DNA of 64,000 nucleotides from Siphonodentalium dalli (GCA_032622095.1 CP136066.1:145665559-145729558), one strand, 5' to 3'; shown: positions 10,401 through 21,334, numbered from the stretch's first letter. A program made the numbers and translations. Notes: generated from the sequence alone by a model not told the origin.

Positions 10401-13400
10401 ACCCTATATCAGAGGTCAACCCGAAGAGCCTTATGACGTTCGTGACCAATTGGATGAAAAATGTTGGCTGCAGAGGGCGTGCTAAATAATTTAGTCATGC
10501 AAAGAATAAAATCCAAGATGGCTGCTGGCAGCCGCGTTTTTCATCAAAAATAATTCAAATTCAAAAGCTTCCATCAAGAGGTAATCCTAAACATGCCTAT
10601 TAAATTTCTAAACAATTCTCAAATAAATGTGGCTGCAAAGTGTGCGAATGAATTAAAATGCGAAATTCAAGATGGCGGCATGTGGTGGCCATATTTAAAA
10701 AAAAACGAATTTCAGATAAAATCAATGGCTCCCAGCTTGAGATCATCCTGAAGATCCATATGAAGTTTCGTGACGATTGGATGAGGGATGTGGGCTGCAG
10801 GGTGTGCCGAAGGATTCAGTCATGCAAAGAGTAAAAAACTCAGAAAAATTGTATAGCTGCCATCTATAATGGTCACCCCAAAGATCCATATAAAGTTTGG
10901 TGACGATCTGATAAGGGATGTGGTCTGTTGGGTGTGCCAATGGATTTAGTCATGCAAATAGTGAAATCAACGATTTTTCATCGAAAATCATACCAATTCA
11001 ATAGCTCCTATCCAGGAGTGACCCTGAACATATTTTTTAACGAATTTCGGAAAATACTTGTGGCTCCCATCTAGAGGTCACCCCAAAGATCCAGATAGTC
11101 TCATTTTATCATTCACTATGATGATGATGAGGGGGATAAAAAATTTCCCAACTGAAATGCCTCTGCAGAAAAAAGAAAATGCTTCCTTGTCACCAATGAT
11201 AGATTTTCTAAGTCGTCGCATGAGAACCAAATGGTTCTATGTCCATTTTGGCGGGAAAATGAGTTATGGGTATCATTGGAATCGGATGAGAATTTTCTAT
11301 CGAATGAACCAAACATACTTTACCCTATATGCACCGTTCGTTTGTAAAACGCAGTGCATTTAGGCTCTATCTCCATAACGAACAAATTCGTCCGAGCAAA
11401 AAGGTTCTATCTCCTTAGCCAATGAAAATGACGATAAACAAAAATTGACGAATGGCTGCTATGAAAAATATGCGATAATATACAATGATGTAAACAGGCA
11501 TTTCCCACAATTTGTTCATATCACTTTCATTCTATATATGTTAATCTTACGCAGATATGACCCTGCTACCAATTTACATATTTTGCTACTCATTGCTTAT
11601 CGTTTAACCCCGTACCGCGGCTTGTTTTAGTCGGTATATGGAGATAGAACCCTTTTGCCCTGAAATAATATGCAGCAAAAATCCATGCCACTGCATAACG
11701 TTGCGGGAGATAGAACGTTCTTGCTCTGGCAATTCCTACCCTAGTTCGTCCTCCTCTCTTGAGAACCTTCTTTTTTCGATATATTTGTTATTATATACAT
11801 GTATATTATTTATGACTATATATTAAATTGAACTAATACAAAAATAGTATGGTTATCGTATATATATAGTGTACTTATATTCCCAAAGTTCATGCAAAGT
11901 CCCGAAGCACGCAAACATAGCCATGCATAGGAACGCCGGAATGTTTAGTTTATGGGGTTTTGGGTCTTCCTGTTCGAATTTGCTAACATGAAAATAGTCA
12001 TGGTTGTAACATATTTTTGCGGGATATGCATTGTACACCCACATGACACATGTACGTTCATATATAACATATTAGGTTATAATCAGAAATGTTCAACCAG
12101 GCGGAAAAATGGGACCACTTCTATTTAGAGATTTAGAAGTTAAACATACTTATTCAGTTCAATATTGGTCAAATAGACGGCGAAAGATCTATTGGAGAAA
12201 GAACCTGAAAGGCGAGTTCTGGCCAAAATCGAACGAAACGAAGTTTGTTTATCTCCATTGTAATTCATTCCATCAGAAAAAAGATAAAAACTATAAATGT
12301 GTCAATTAATTAACCAAATGTATGAAAAGTTGGATAGGAAATGCATTCAGGAAATTAGAGACAACCTATTTGTCACCCCAGTTCACATGGAAAGGGGTCT
12401 CGGTTGTCTAACGTGTAATGTTTATGACTCCAAGCCAATAGACCTCTCTGCGCTGGAGGTACGACGCGTGACTCCCGTTCTTCACGAATTTGGGACCAGC
12501 TTTTCCCGGGAGCTGCTGGTCATGCACTCGCCCAAGGTAGGTGGTTTGTCTGTGAAAATATCCCAGTAATTTCTCTTCTCTACGACCGCGATATACCCTG
12601 ACCGCCGAAATCGACAATAAAAACACAAAATAAATAAATGTTCACGTGGAATTACATGATTTGTCAACATATACACAATAAATATAGACTTTCTACAACA
12701 GTACACACCTGCATGTTGCCTTGCATGATTGTGTAGACAGTAGACGAGATAAGTCATGTCATCCATTGGTAAGACCAAGTGCAACCAATGGTTATGCTCT
12801 TTCATGTTGCAAGAGGTTGTAGAAATCCGACTCAATTAAGAAATAGCCCGTGTGTGAGTTAGGTCTTTGCGGAGTTGAAGTTTATTGAGGTAAGCTTAAC
12901 CTTGAACAGCAGAAGTCAGCAGACTCATGATCTGCCTCAGGTTCTAGCTACGGTTAAGACAAAAAAGCTGCCGGCGGAGAAGGTCAAGGATATACGAAGT
13001 ATGATGCGATGGATGCCCGCAATCGACAAGGAGTTATATGATGTAATTTTTTTCGCAAATAACTCTCTAAAATTGTAAAAGTACAGTAGCACAGTGATAT
13101 TTGCATCTTTACTCTTTTCGAATGATTGTTCCTGTAGAAATAACTTTTATCAAATGAACATGAAGACTTTAGCATGGTACACTTTAACAAACAATAACAT
13201 AAGTGGGTCCAGAATCACACCATCCGATAAGATGAGATCAGATCAATGCTATTTATAGTCGGATATGTACAACGATATAAAACATATCCGACTAAAAATT
13301 AAATTAATCTTATCTCATCTGATGTTGTAATTTTGGACCCATTTATGTTATTGTTTGTTAAAGTGTACCAAGAGTGTAGACAAGATCTGAAAACTGAGTT

Positions 13401-16400
13401 GTTCCAAGTGATTAAAATCTATGCCGCGAGTTTACACACCTGAGAGCCATTGTGACTTTAAGTTTAAAATATTATTATTATTATTGTGATGTGGTGTTAG
13501 TTCGGGATTGCTAAGAAAATATTATTTGCCGAATATCATGCAAATTGTTCATTGAAGTCAAGAAGTCATTGCATTTACTCTCATGTGTTGAGTTCTTTCC
13601 AAACTGGACACTTTTTCACTAAGATATTAACACAGATGTGTCTCAGAATATAAGTTTTCAATAATGTCTTCAATGGGTATATATTTTAATCATAGCCAAA
13701 ATGTGCCAACGTTAAAGTCCTTGTGTCCCTTTATGTCAGTTTTGCCATGTTTTAAATGTGTAACTTTAAAACCCAGTCAGGGTGTTTTAATTTGTGTCTG
13801 TTTCTGACGCGCATAATTTGCTGAAGTTTGCTTTATAAGATTTTCGTTGCACGGTCTCACCCGAAGGAGGCGTGAGCAGCTGCTCTCGTACCTTGACAAC
13901 ATATTACCAATTGAAATGGGTGTTATATCGGCCTAGTTTTTAAAAAGGAAATTAAATAGTATTATGCCGTTTGGCCGTTACTGAGTTAAAATAAAATAAT
14001 GTTGTTCCCAAGCTTATTGAATGATTGTGTGGAATTAGAGCAGGGTACAACAAGTTAACTTTGTCAAGGTTCGAGTTGACTGCAAGTAACACTTAAGTTA
14101 ATTTTAACAGTGTATGAAACACAATATTGTTTGATTTAAAAGAAAACGTTCTGTTATAACGATCGTTATTTTCTTATTCGATTCAACAATTTCCCTGCGT
14201 GAGAAGGAATACCTTAATATAAGATATTTATTAACCACACAAGCACACTTCCACTGTAAAGGCATCGTGTCCCGGAGATCATGCACCATTTTGCACACAC
14301 TGCCAAAAATTACTTTCTATGGAAATCAAGTGTTTTTCTGTGTCCATCATATTTAAGTTGTTTCATCCCAGTGAGGATGCTAGGGTCCCACGTCGCGTGC
14401 GAGGGTTTCATATCCGACCGAGGGCGCGATTTGAGACCATGTCACCCCACTGTGCTGAGACAAATGGTTACGTAGCGTTTTTCCGAAAGCCCATAACTCC
14501 GAAGTCCCGATTCTCCGAAGACCCATAACTCCGAAAGCCCATAACTCTGAAGGCCTATAACTCCGAACGCCCATAACTCCGAAGGTCTATAACTCCGAAG
14601 GTCCGATTCTCCGAAGGTCCGATTCTCCGAAGATCATGTTTTATCGCTTATTAAATAGTGTACAGTCCAGTGGCGGGGTCAATGGGGCCCTAGGGAAGAC
14701 CGCCCCCAAAAAACATGTCAAATGTCATGTAAACGTCAGGAAATCCCTCCTAGGCATTCAAATATTCACAGTGTTCCTGCCCAGGGGAGCCCCAGGACCA
14801 ACAATTGGGGGCGACCCCTCCCATGTATGCGCTCCCCAAATCAGGCCTTCGTGATATGCTTTCGGGATATCATATGCATGATATATCCCCCACATATGCT
14901 AATTAATGTGCACCCCTAAATGGGAACCCTGGCTCCGCCACTGGTGTGCACCGGGTATATTATAACGAAACGCTGCAAGAATGTCAGAGTAGCCTAACAT
15001 GCACAGGGGCGACAAGTTCTTCCCCGTTCACCCCTGTACATTTTACTCTGGCATCTCATGGGCCAACGTAACGTTATAGTATCTGGTGTATAGTCAGTGG
15101 CGGGCCAGGATTCCCATTTAGGTGGGGGCAGTAGGAAAAGTTTGAATATTTTGATGCCCCATGAACGATTTCCGGGCGTTTACATGACATTGGACATGTT
15201 TTGGTAGGGGCCCATATTGTCTGAAATAGCAAGTAGAGGTTTAATGGGGGCAGTGGGAATTTTGGGACCCCTTGGCTTCGCCACTGGACTGTACACTATT
15301 TAGTAAACGATAATACCCCGATAAAACAAAATCTTCGGAGAATCGGACCTTCGGAGTTATGGGCCGTCGGAGAATCGGGCCTTCGGAGTTATAGGTCTTC
15401 GGAGAATCGGCCCTTCGGAGTTATAGGTCTTCGGAGAATCAGCCCTTCGGAGTTATAGGTCTTCGGAGAATCGGATCTTCGGAGTTATGGGCCGTCGGAA
15501 AATCGGGTCTTCGGAGTTATGGGCCGTCGGAGAATCGGGTCTTCGGAGTTGTGGGCCGTCGGAGAATCGGGTCTTCGGAGTTGTGGGCCTTCGTAGTAAT
15601 AGGTCTTCGGAAAACCGGTCTGACACCAGACAAATATGTTGTCAAATGATTGGTTTATCTAGATTTTTGTGGCGGAATCTGTTCGGATTTCCGATCGTCA
15701 GTAACTTCGATCGTTTTACGGACATTTTAAAAGCTTTAAGAATTTTCGCCTGTTGTTAAGTTTTCGACTATAAAATCCTCGTTTGATAAATATCGTGCGA
15801 TTAACACTGACCTGATGTGTTCAGAATATTAGACTGTGTGTATTTTGGATTCATGCGTGTCATTAGCTTGAATTAAAATATCATTCGAATACAACGGAGA
15901 AATTCTTTTTCCCGCATCTTCCTAGAAATCAACAATATATAATATGTGTGTAACAGACACGCTACAACATACCTTGCAACGAACCTAAATTAATCGTAAG
16001 CAAATGCAAGAACACGAACTCGCAGTACTGACCACTTACCAGTACCTTTGTTGAACCCTTTAGTCCGCACCAAAATATGCAGTTCCGGTGAGCCATAACG
16101 TTCTATCTCTGAGTGCTTTTTAGCCCGGAGACAAAGTGGCAGTTTTGTGCATAAAAGTTCTATCTCCAAACACGTTTTCACGTTTTTCACGAAAAACTCT
16201 TTGGTTTTAGGTATTAATATTTCACATGGAATCACGTTGTGATATATTGTAACCGTTTAACTCAAATACAACAACATTACAGCTATTTAAGTTTGAAGAA
16301 TCGGATCATGAATCTTCAACATCGATTTCCCACAAAACGTGCCAATGGGACATAGAACCCTTTGGTTCTCATGCGACGAAGTCACAAAGTCATATTGAAT

Positions 16401-19380
16401 GATAAAATGAGACCAATTGGCCACTACATGTTAAGGTAAGAAAAATTCAGGTTGGGTAGGGAGATAAATTAGGTAATTTTCAATGAAAATTCTCCGAACT
16501 TTAATTATTGCCTCTTTCACAGAAAATACATACTTCCTTGTCACAAATGATAGTTTTTCGTAATCACATAGTCATATTAAATGATAAAATGAGACTAACT
16601 GATGGCTGATGTATAACCCATCCCTTGGCGATAGTAAATTACTATGATTGGAATTATAACAGAGTTTTGATGTTGAATTATACAGTATACTGTTATGTAC
16701 TATTATAGACAAATGTACATAACACAAATTATTGGAATTTATGGGTCACTCGCATATATAAGAGAATGCACTGGCACAGAACCTTGGATTAAATGTGAAA
16801 AGGTGACCCGAACATGGAATAATTGGGTTAATAGAGTCCAATCTAAGTTTGCAATGATAATGTATCAAATTCTACCAACAAGAACACAGCCATCAAGATA
16901 AGCCCACCACTGCTGACCCATTAATATCAATTATATAGCAGAGCTATCAACTAATCACTGGCATTGTTTGTGCTAAACCTTGGCATCTCTATAAAACCTA
17001 TAACATTTATAATGACATCAGACCATCTGTAGAGTGATATACTCAGCTGTGCAATGCAGCAAAGATTTTCTAGTCTACTGTTAATAGCATGTCATGTGTA
17101 TAGTCGAAAAATTAGTTACCATAGTTCCAAACAGATTTTCCAGTACATAACACAAGATGTTGGACTGATTTAAACCAATTTGGTGTGTTGACTCAGGGTA
17201 CCCTTGGCAGAGTTTTATAGCTGTTAGTTTTCCAAAAAAATTTAACTTAAATTTTTTTTTTCAATTGAGCAAGGAGTTCAATCTAAATTAAATTTAAAAA
17301 TAAACAAAAAAACAGATATTTTTCTATATATTTTTTTTAATTATTTATTTATTTTATTTTATTTTTTATTATTAAATTTTGAGCAAGGAATTCAATCTAA
17401 ATTGGCTTTTTTTAAAGAGTGAATATTTCTCGAAAAAGGCCCATAACTCAGTTTAAAATAGTCGGATCAAACCTATATTAAAACTCAATCTGTCTTTCGG
17501 ACTGAGAAATTCATATACAAAATTTGGTTCTGATCAGATAGAAAATGTTTGAGTTATCACACCATGCATAAAGTGTTTATGGACAGACGACTAGATGGAC
17601 AGACAGATGGATGGACGGCTCGACAGACAGATGAATGACAAGTGGTCAATCTAGATGTCGACACTATGTTTACCATACTATGGTATGGGTAAACATAAAA
17701 ATAAACAAAATTCAGGCCAAGGGGGGGGGGGGGGGGGGGGGGGACAAACACATAGCAATTTTCCAACAAAAAAATTCTGAACTGTAATGCCTCTGTCGAA
17801 GAAAAAACATGCTTCTTGTCACCTCTTGGCAGCCTTGTATTTTTTTATGAATTTCGGAAAATGTGGGATGGCTCCCATCTAAAGGTCACCCCCTGTATAA
17901 AGTTTGTTAACGATCGGATGACAGATGTGATTTGTTGGGTGTGCGAAAGGAAATTGTTGACAGACATACATATTGATGCACGAATGACGGATGCCAACCC
18001 ATGGTATTAGCTCAGGCTTGACTTTGTTAAGTTGAGCTAAACAAAAGGTGCAATATTTGAGAGATACAATGTACATCAGTATCATACTAACCACATCAGT
18101 AACACCAGCTTGTTGCACTCAGCTACATCGAATATCCCATATCTGCACTGCCCTGAGGCCTCGGCATTCTTGAAATTTTCAACAAGGTCATTAAAATCTT
18201 TATCTGTAAACAGACATATGATATTATTTTTAAGGATGCGATGTGTGTTCAAGACCTCAAGTTACAGAATACATTATATATTGATCTAAATACAGTACTG
18301 CACAATAAAAGGTTTCTCACTATACGTCGTCAGCCAGATTCTTCTTTGGAAAGTTTTTTCTTCCCAATGGGTGCACATCAGCATCATCACCACCTGGGAA
18401 TTTAATCTGAGTCTAGATCTTCCATAGCAGTTGGTGGCATGCAGAATGGGGTCCCCAGGTGATGAACTTGGTGATACTAATCCACTGTGCAGGGTAGCGT
18501 CACTAAATTCAACCTTTGGGTACCTCATCCTGCAAATGTCTGGCACAATATTATGAAGCCAGGAAATATTTTCTGTGTGTTATGAGAAAAGTCTCGGAAA
18601 AATGCAACTCTATGAAATTTCTATTCGAAAACAGGAAACAATATAATTATTTTCATAAACTGATGTTTTTATTTCTTTTCTTGTTGGGCCGCCTAAGGCA
18701 GTCCTCACGCATGCTGCGCTCCACATCGGTTAGTGACCATTTTCAGGTCGTATCAGTGTTTTGTTAGACACACAGTGAGTGAGAAGATTCACATTCACTC
18801 TTGATCTTATTCCTATAGTTTTGACACATACTTTCTCGCTCGTTTCCACTTGAGTAGACATGTACTAGATTGAACTGTTGTTACAGTAATGCCCTAAATA
18901 ATCGACTCCTTAACCACAGCAGAATTATGGGTAATTTTTCAGGATTTAGTTTGAAATATGGCTTGTTGAAATTCATCGGAAAGCTCTCACTGAGAGCTTT
19001 CCGATGAATGCCAACAAGCCATATTTTCGACTAAATCCTGAAAAATTACCCATAATTCTGCTGCAGTTAAGGAGTCGATTATTTAGGGCATTACTGTACA
19101 TATATTCCCATTCTAGCAGCTTAATATGAGCTTGGACAGGAAAATGTGTCCATCTCTAGAATTTGTGTCCCCCCCCCCCCCCCCCCACTTGCCCTCGATT
19201 TCTGCCGGCACCCATGAGGACAACCTTGTAAGGATACCTACCAAGTGGACCTTTCTCTTCTAAGACAATCTCTTTGCAATTATCTGAGACTTTGAAGACT
19301 AAATATCGTAGGCTATGCCCAAATTTTATTTTCTGTATCTCTTGGAGCACCTCTTCATTAATTTTCACCCCGGATTGAGC
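7306..19380 (-). CDS. ADF/cofilin (spliced, initiator exon not found)
   Basis: Cytoplasmic actin-severing and depolymerising protein of the ADF/cofilin family, which binds ADP-actin and recycles filaments. Three minus-strand exons (19380-19242, 18203-18092, 7468-7306) splice in phase 0/1/2 with TTTCAG or TTTACAG acceptors and GTAGGT and GTTAGT donors, giving 137 codons to a TGA. Family hallmarks in order: SGVKINEEVLQ and the FGHSLRYLVFKVSDNCKEIV strand region; then the CRYGIFDV core; then MWSPDGVKIKQKLIYSSSFD, matching the conserved W-P-x-KxKMxYASSKxA actin-binding helix; then a short acidic tail ILEKAASRYT. With Met the protein would be 138 residues, short but within range. The first exon lies upstream of 19380 because these genes often split just after the ATG. 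Introns are 1.04 and 10.6 kb and full of repeats. Splice joins are inferred by eye; family assignment is confident. Confidence 0.88.
7509..8203. mobile_element. Palindromic MITE split by a nested TTAA element
   Basis: Outer CAGTAATGCCC...AAATTACTG element with TA flanks. Its right arm reads ...ctgctgtggTTAA, then a 457-bp foreign segment, then TTAAagagtcgattaattagg. Removing the segment with one TTAA restores the family sequence. The left half also has a local duplication of the cttccgatgaatggcaac tract at 7622-7664. Lies in the last intron of the ADF/cofilin gene. Confidence 0.85.
7717..8173. mobile_element. TTAA-flanked MITE, family A (nested)
   Basis: Perfect TTAA duplication (7713-7716, 8174-8177) and 14-bp terminal inverted repeat CCCTTTACCCAACA. 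Both ends carry a ~70-bp subterminal palindrome (ccaatgcattctcttatata ... gagaatgcattggc). The CCCTTT start and TTAA target match piggyBac-derived MITEs. No open frame of note. Confidence 0.85.
8273..8395. mobile_element. Fragment of TTAA family B MITE
   Basis: TTAACCCTTCCATCCCTGG start followed by the ccaatgcattctc / gagaatacattggc palindrome. The right end is missing. Confidence 0.55.
8437..9735 (+). repeat. Degenerate ~140-bp tandem array (about nine units)
   Basis: The phrase tttaaaccacacgattagat recurs with changes near 8530, 8673, 8784, 8931, 9073, 9215, 9335, 9483 and 9619. Each is followed by cctcatatcatggagaagaa, a tttggtggaaatcgg tract and a C-rich tract. The array is bracketed by similar segments (taccccttttagaccctttg at 8437; taccccttttgtgtcatctag-like at ~9655; both end agacattcgcaaa). 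Short open frames here reflect the repeat, not a gene. It lies inside the large ADF/cofilin intron. Confidence 0.8.
9736..10415. other. Intronic DNA, one hAT-like scrap
   Basis: No gene recognised. At 10343-10405, gattcgattcgatattcgat and attcgcaggaccctat resemble the subterminal and terminal sequence of the hAT-type element at 24590-25783. Confidence 0.4.
10416..11095 (+). repeat. Degenerate tandem repeat, 'ggtcaccccaaagatcc' family
   Basis: Units read roughly gtcaccccaaagatccatat, aagtttggtgacgat, gatgagggatgtgggctg and tttagtcatgcaaa, at ~10416, 10740, 10870 and 11077. A further copy is at 17820-18010. The last unit stops abruptly at 11097, where the inverted-repeat block 11098-16413 begins. 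Confidence 0.6.
12109..13078 (+). pseudogene. Coding remnants of an unidentified mobile-element gene
   Basis: Plus-strand open frames at 12109-12309, 12297-12569 and 12875-13078 look more protein-like than their surroundings. The last ends LPAEKVKDIRSMMRWMPAID KELYDVI, a pattern I associate with the C-terminal tail of repetitive uncharacterised invertebrate proteins (a basic helix, then a PP-or-PA-x-aromatic motif). The middle one has CLTCNVYDSKPIDLSAL. Frames do not join without shifts. Function not assigned; association with the enclosing 11098-16413 block is inference. Confidence 0.35.
13175..13370. mobile_element. 196-bp palindromic MITE
   Basis: tggtacactttaacaaacaa at the left is inverted as ttgtttgttaaagtgtacca at the right. 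Arms continue through ggacccattta / taagtgggtcc and an inner tagtcggatatgt / acatatccgacta pair. If it begins at CACTTTAAC it is flanked by TA on both sides. Confidence 0.7.
13371..14478. other. No recognised feature
   Basis: Interior of the 11098-16413 block. No convincing coding segment or repeat seen beyond a short (tta) run near 13470. Confidence 0.4.
14479..15617. mobile_element. 1.1-kb foldback palindrome with tandem-repeat arms
   Basis: Outer left arm (14479-14635) is a tandem array of ccgaaggcccataact / ccgattctccgaag units. The outer right arm (~15333-15617) is the inverse (ttcggagaatcgggcc / ttcggagttatgggc) with more units. Next inward, gttttatcgcttattaaata gtgtacagt is matched inverted at ~15286-15330. 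Next come two inverted ~200-280-bp segments, 14667-14943 and 15092-15285, each starting and ending with CAGTGGCG-like tips. The centre is gcacaggggcgacaagttct tccccgttcacccctgt near 15020. This is the architecture of a Foldback-type element. Confidence 0.75.
14667..14943. mobile_element. CAGTGGCG-ended MITE-like segment (left arm)
   Basis: Starts ccagtggcggggtcaatggg and ends ctggctccgccactgg. Its inverted homologue is 15092-15285, sharing acatgtcaaatgtcatgtaa and ctaaatgggaaccctgg. The tips resemble short non-autonomous DNA elements. It is 80 bp longer than its partner, mostly in a tract around gatatcatatgcatgatata. Confidence 0.6.
15618..17715. other. Intronic AT-rich DNA, no gene
   Basis: Contains the right end of the 11098-16413 block, a repeated tcattaaatgataaaatgag segment near 16560-16600, and a stray half of the gcatatataagagaatgcac palindrome at 16745-16775. 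A duplicated gagcaaggagttcaatctaa tract lies at 17268 and 17384, in a strongly A/T-rich stretch. Confidence 0.4.
17716..18010 (+). repeat. Poly-G run and ggtcacccc-family repeat copy
   Basis: A run of about 24 G starts at 17720. From 17820 the sequence matches the family at 10416-11095 (tggctcccatctaaaggtca ccccc, aagtttgttaacgatcggat, gacagatgtgatttgttggg). Ends about 80 bp before ADF/cofilin exon 3. Confidence 0.6.
18092..18203 (-). CDS. ADF/cofilin coding exon 3 (core)
   Basis: 112 nt after CTGTTTACAG. The leftover G of exon 2 plus AT gives Asp, then KDFNDLVENFKNAEASGQ and CRYGIFDVAECNKLVLLM. It ends ATGTG before GTTAGT, and the TG joins the first G of the next exon to make the conserved Trp. 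CRYGIFDV corresponds to the family's CRYAVYDF core strand. Confidence 0.87.
18405..18545. mobile_element. Diverged copy of the 1331-1485 hairpin element
   Basis: Shares gaatggggtccccagg, the gtgatactaatccactgtgc agggtagcg loop and cactaaattcaacctttggg. Arms have decayed. In ADF/cofilin intron 2. Confidence 0.6.
18884..19096. mobile_element. Palindromic MITE (full copy)
   Basis: 213 bp from CAGTAATGCCC to GGCATTACTG with TA flanks. The central gctctcactgagagc is nearly perfect. Sits in the 1.04-kb intron between ADF/cofilin exons 3 and 2, 146 bp from the exon 2 donor. Confidence 0.85.
19242..19380 (-). CDS. ADF/cofilin coding exon 2 (N-terminal half)
   Basis: 139 nt, starting in phase 0 right after TGTCTTTTCAG and ending with one leftover base before GTAGGT. 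It encodes AQSGVKINEEVLQEIQKIKF then the strand pair through IVLEEKGPL. The phase-0 start agrees with an upstream exon ending in ATG, the usual ADF/cofilin arrangement. A C-run at ~19169-19187 lies just downstream in the intron. Confidence 0.88.
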
Positions 19381-19527
19381 CTGAAAAGACAAGGTGAAAA
19401 TGAATTCAGTGTCCAAGACCTCCAACAACAGCATACAAAATCTAATTATATTACACAATTACTATTGTCTTTGTGCCACTGAAACAAATTGTGAAAAACA
19501 AATGTAATAAATCAACAATTCACTTAA

Positions 19528-19740
19528 CCCTTTCATGACGGGAGCTGTGCTGGTGCAAAATTATAGATCCTATCATAGGGAGCCTCAGATATACATGTAT
19601 AAGAAAATGCACTAGCTTCCAAGCTTAGTCAAGGTAAATATTGTTAGGCCAATGTATTCTCTTATAATGCAAGACTCGCATATATAAGAGAATGCATTGT
19701 CACAGGGTTTTCGCAAAATATCAGGAAGCTCCAGTCAGAG
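19528..19740. mobile_element. TTAA family B MITE, right end lost
   Basis: TTAA at 19524-19527 then CCCTTTCATGACGGGAGCTG. Two pieces of the tatataagagaatgcattg palindrome follow. It ends aggaagctccagtcagaga without the expected GGGTTAA. Upstream of ADF/cofilin exon 2. Confidence 0.6.
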
Positions 19741-20982
19741 AAGTGAGTAGATGGTCGAAAAGATCGAGTGATCTTCTCCTTCACCCCACGGTTTATTGTT
19801 GTTGGAGATATAGCACACAGAAAAATAGTCATGTCCGAACACGGCAAAAGCGGACATAATGAATTAATGTTATTTCTTTGATTGAATTGATTGGATGGAT
19901 TATTTGGGGAAGAGCCCACAAGCTTTAATATGGGGTGTGAGGGGTGACCCGGTGGGTCCCTTTAATATATGGTTGAGCTGAACGTGTCATCTAGTGCGCT
20001 GAAAAAGGAGCGGGGCCCGTGTTATAGTTTTAAAATAGTGTTAGTTTGTTAGTTGTTTAAAAAAACAACCAACCGCAAGGCAGAGCGTGTGATTCAATGT
20101 GATTCAATGCGCCATCATACCGCTATTCTGCTATAGCCAAATGCGCAGAGACAGTATGTTTTGTTTATTTCGTTGTTTCTGGATGGGCCGCCCTGCATTC
20201 CATAGCACGGGCGTAGGTGAAGACTCTGACAATTTTATGTGCAGAGTTGTTTGGGTTCCGATAAGTGAAGTAAATCTGAAGATTATGTACAAGATAGACT
20301 TTAATTGTTGACGATGTGAATGGTTTTGCACAGAGATATATATGATTACATGGTTACATTCAATAGATTTTTTTGGTTTTATATTTTTTGGTAATTTCTT
20401 TATTTTGTTAAAATTTGTATACATTTGTACATTTCAGTGTGTTCTATTCTTGAGCCGTGAACCGTCCTACTCCCGAAGAAAACGTCAGAGCGGCAAGCGG
20501 GACGATCATATTTTGGTATATGTCGTTCCTAACTCGTTGAGAGCTATGACCACTTATGGGTCTGTAGATCCTGCACCCCACCCCAAGCTAGTGCTGGGTC
20601 GGTTTTCAAGCCGGATCCCGCTTGGTTGGTGTTGTTAGGTGAGTGGAATGTGTATGACATGAGCGCTAGCTTCTGAACGTGAATTTGTAATTATATTGGT
20701 GGCGGGCAGTGCCCTGTTATAGAAATGGTTGCGTCTTCCCCCAGTTTGAATGGGTTCCCAGGGCGCGGGTGTAAGTGAAATCATCTTCATGTTATTGTTG
20801 TAGTTTATTGGTTGAAAAAATATGTACGATGGTAGACAATGGTATATGTGGATGTATATATATACAGTGAATATTTTTTTTGGTTTTTGTGATTTTTTTG
20901 GGTTGTTTTTAATATATTTTGTAAAAATATTGAATATATATACACAATTTCTGTAAAGGAAGTGTTGTCAATTTAGTAGTGT
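19741..20982. other. Possible ADF/cofilin upstream region, no gene seen
   Basis: Patches at ~19980-20060 and 20450-20780 are more GC-rich than the surroundings. The missing first exon and promoter of the minus-strand ADF/cofilin gene should be here or further right, but I found no clear minus-strand ATG next to a GT donor. Plus-strand open frames at 20099-20311 and 20342-20638 have no recognised domain. Confidence 0.3.
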
Positions 20983-21300
20983 TAGTTGATTTTGGAGGAG
21001 ATAATTGTTCGACGGCTTATACTACGGCACGACAAGCGTATATTGCCGCCCGAGGACATTCATCAGCGCCCAAGGAGCCATCTAGGGCGTGAGCCCGATA
21101 TCCTATGTTTTGATTTTGGTGTTAGTCAATTTTTTTTAAATTTTTTTTTTGGCAAATGCCGTTATACAATGAGTGTTAGTTATGTTTGTATGAGATAATT
21201 ATTCGATGACTTATACTACGGCCACGACAAGCGTATCTACACCGCCCGAGGACATTCATCAGCGCCCAAGGAGTCATCTAGGGCTTGCGCCCGCTAACTC
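20983..21300 (+). repeat. ~193-bp direct duplication
   Basis: Two copies of ggagataattgttcgacggc ttatactacgg ... cgcccgaggacattcatcag cgcccaaggagccatctagg, at 20983-21105 and 21177-21300, are separated by T-rich spacer. The conserved part is distinctly more GC-rich than the spacer. No function assigned. Confidence 0.7.
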
Positions 21301-21334
21301 CAGTCATGGAAGGTTTAACTCTTTATATACTAAA

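Larger units (their letters stand above)
11098..16413. mobile_element. 5.3-kb block bounded by inverted repeats
   Basis: gtctcattttatcattca at 11098-11115 is inverted at 16396-16413. Deeper, gtcgcatgagaaccaaatgg ttctatgtcc at ~11214-11243 is inverted at ~16347-16379. The left arm has an extra ~85 bp relative to the right. Motifs of the form gttctatctcc / ggagatagaac recur inside both ends (11361, 11401, 11640, 11708, 16090, 16160). Interior holds protein-like remnants at 12109-13078. No target duplication could be fixed; a decayed DNA transposon is the best reading. Confidence 0.5.
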
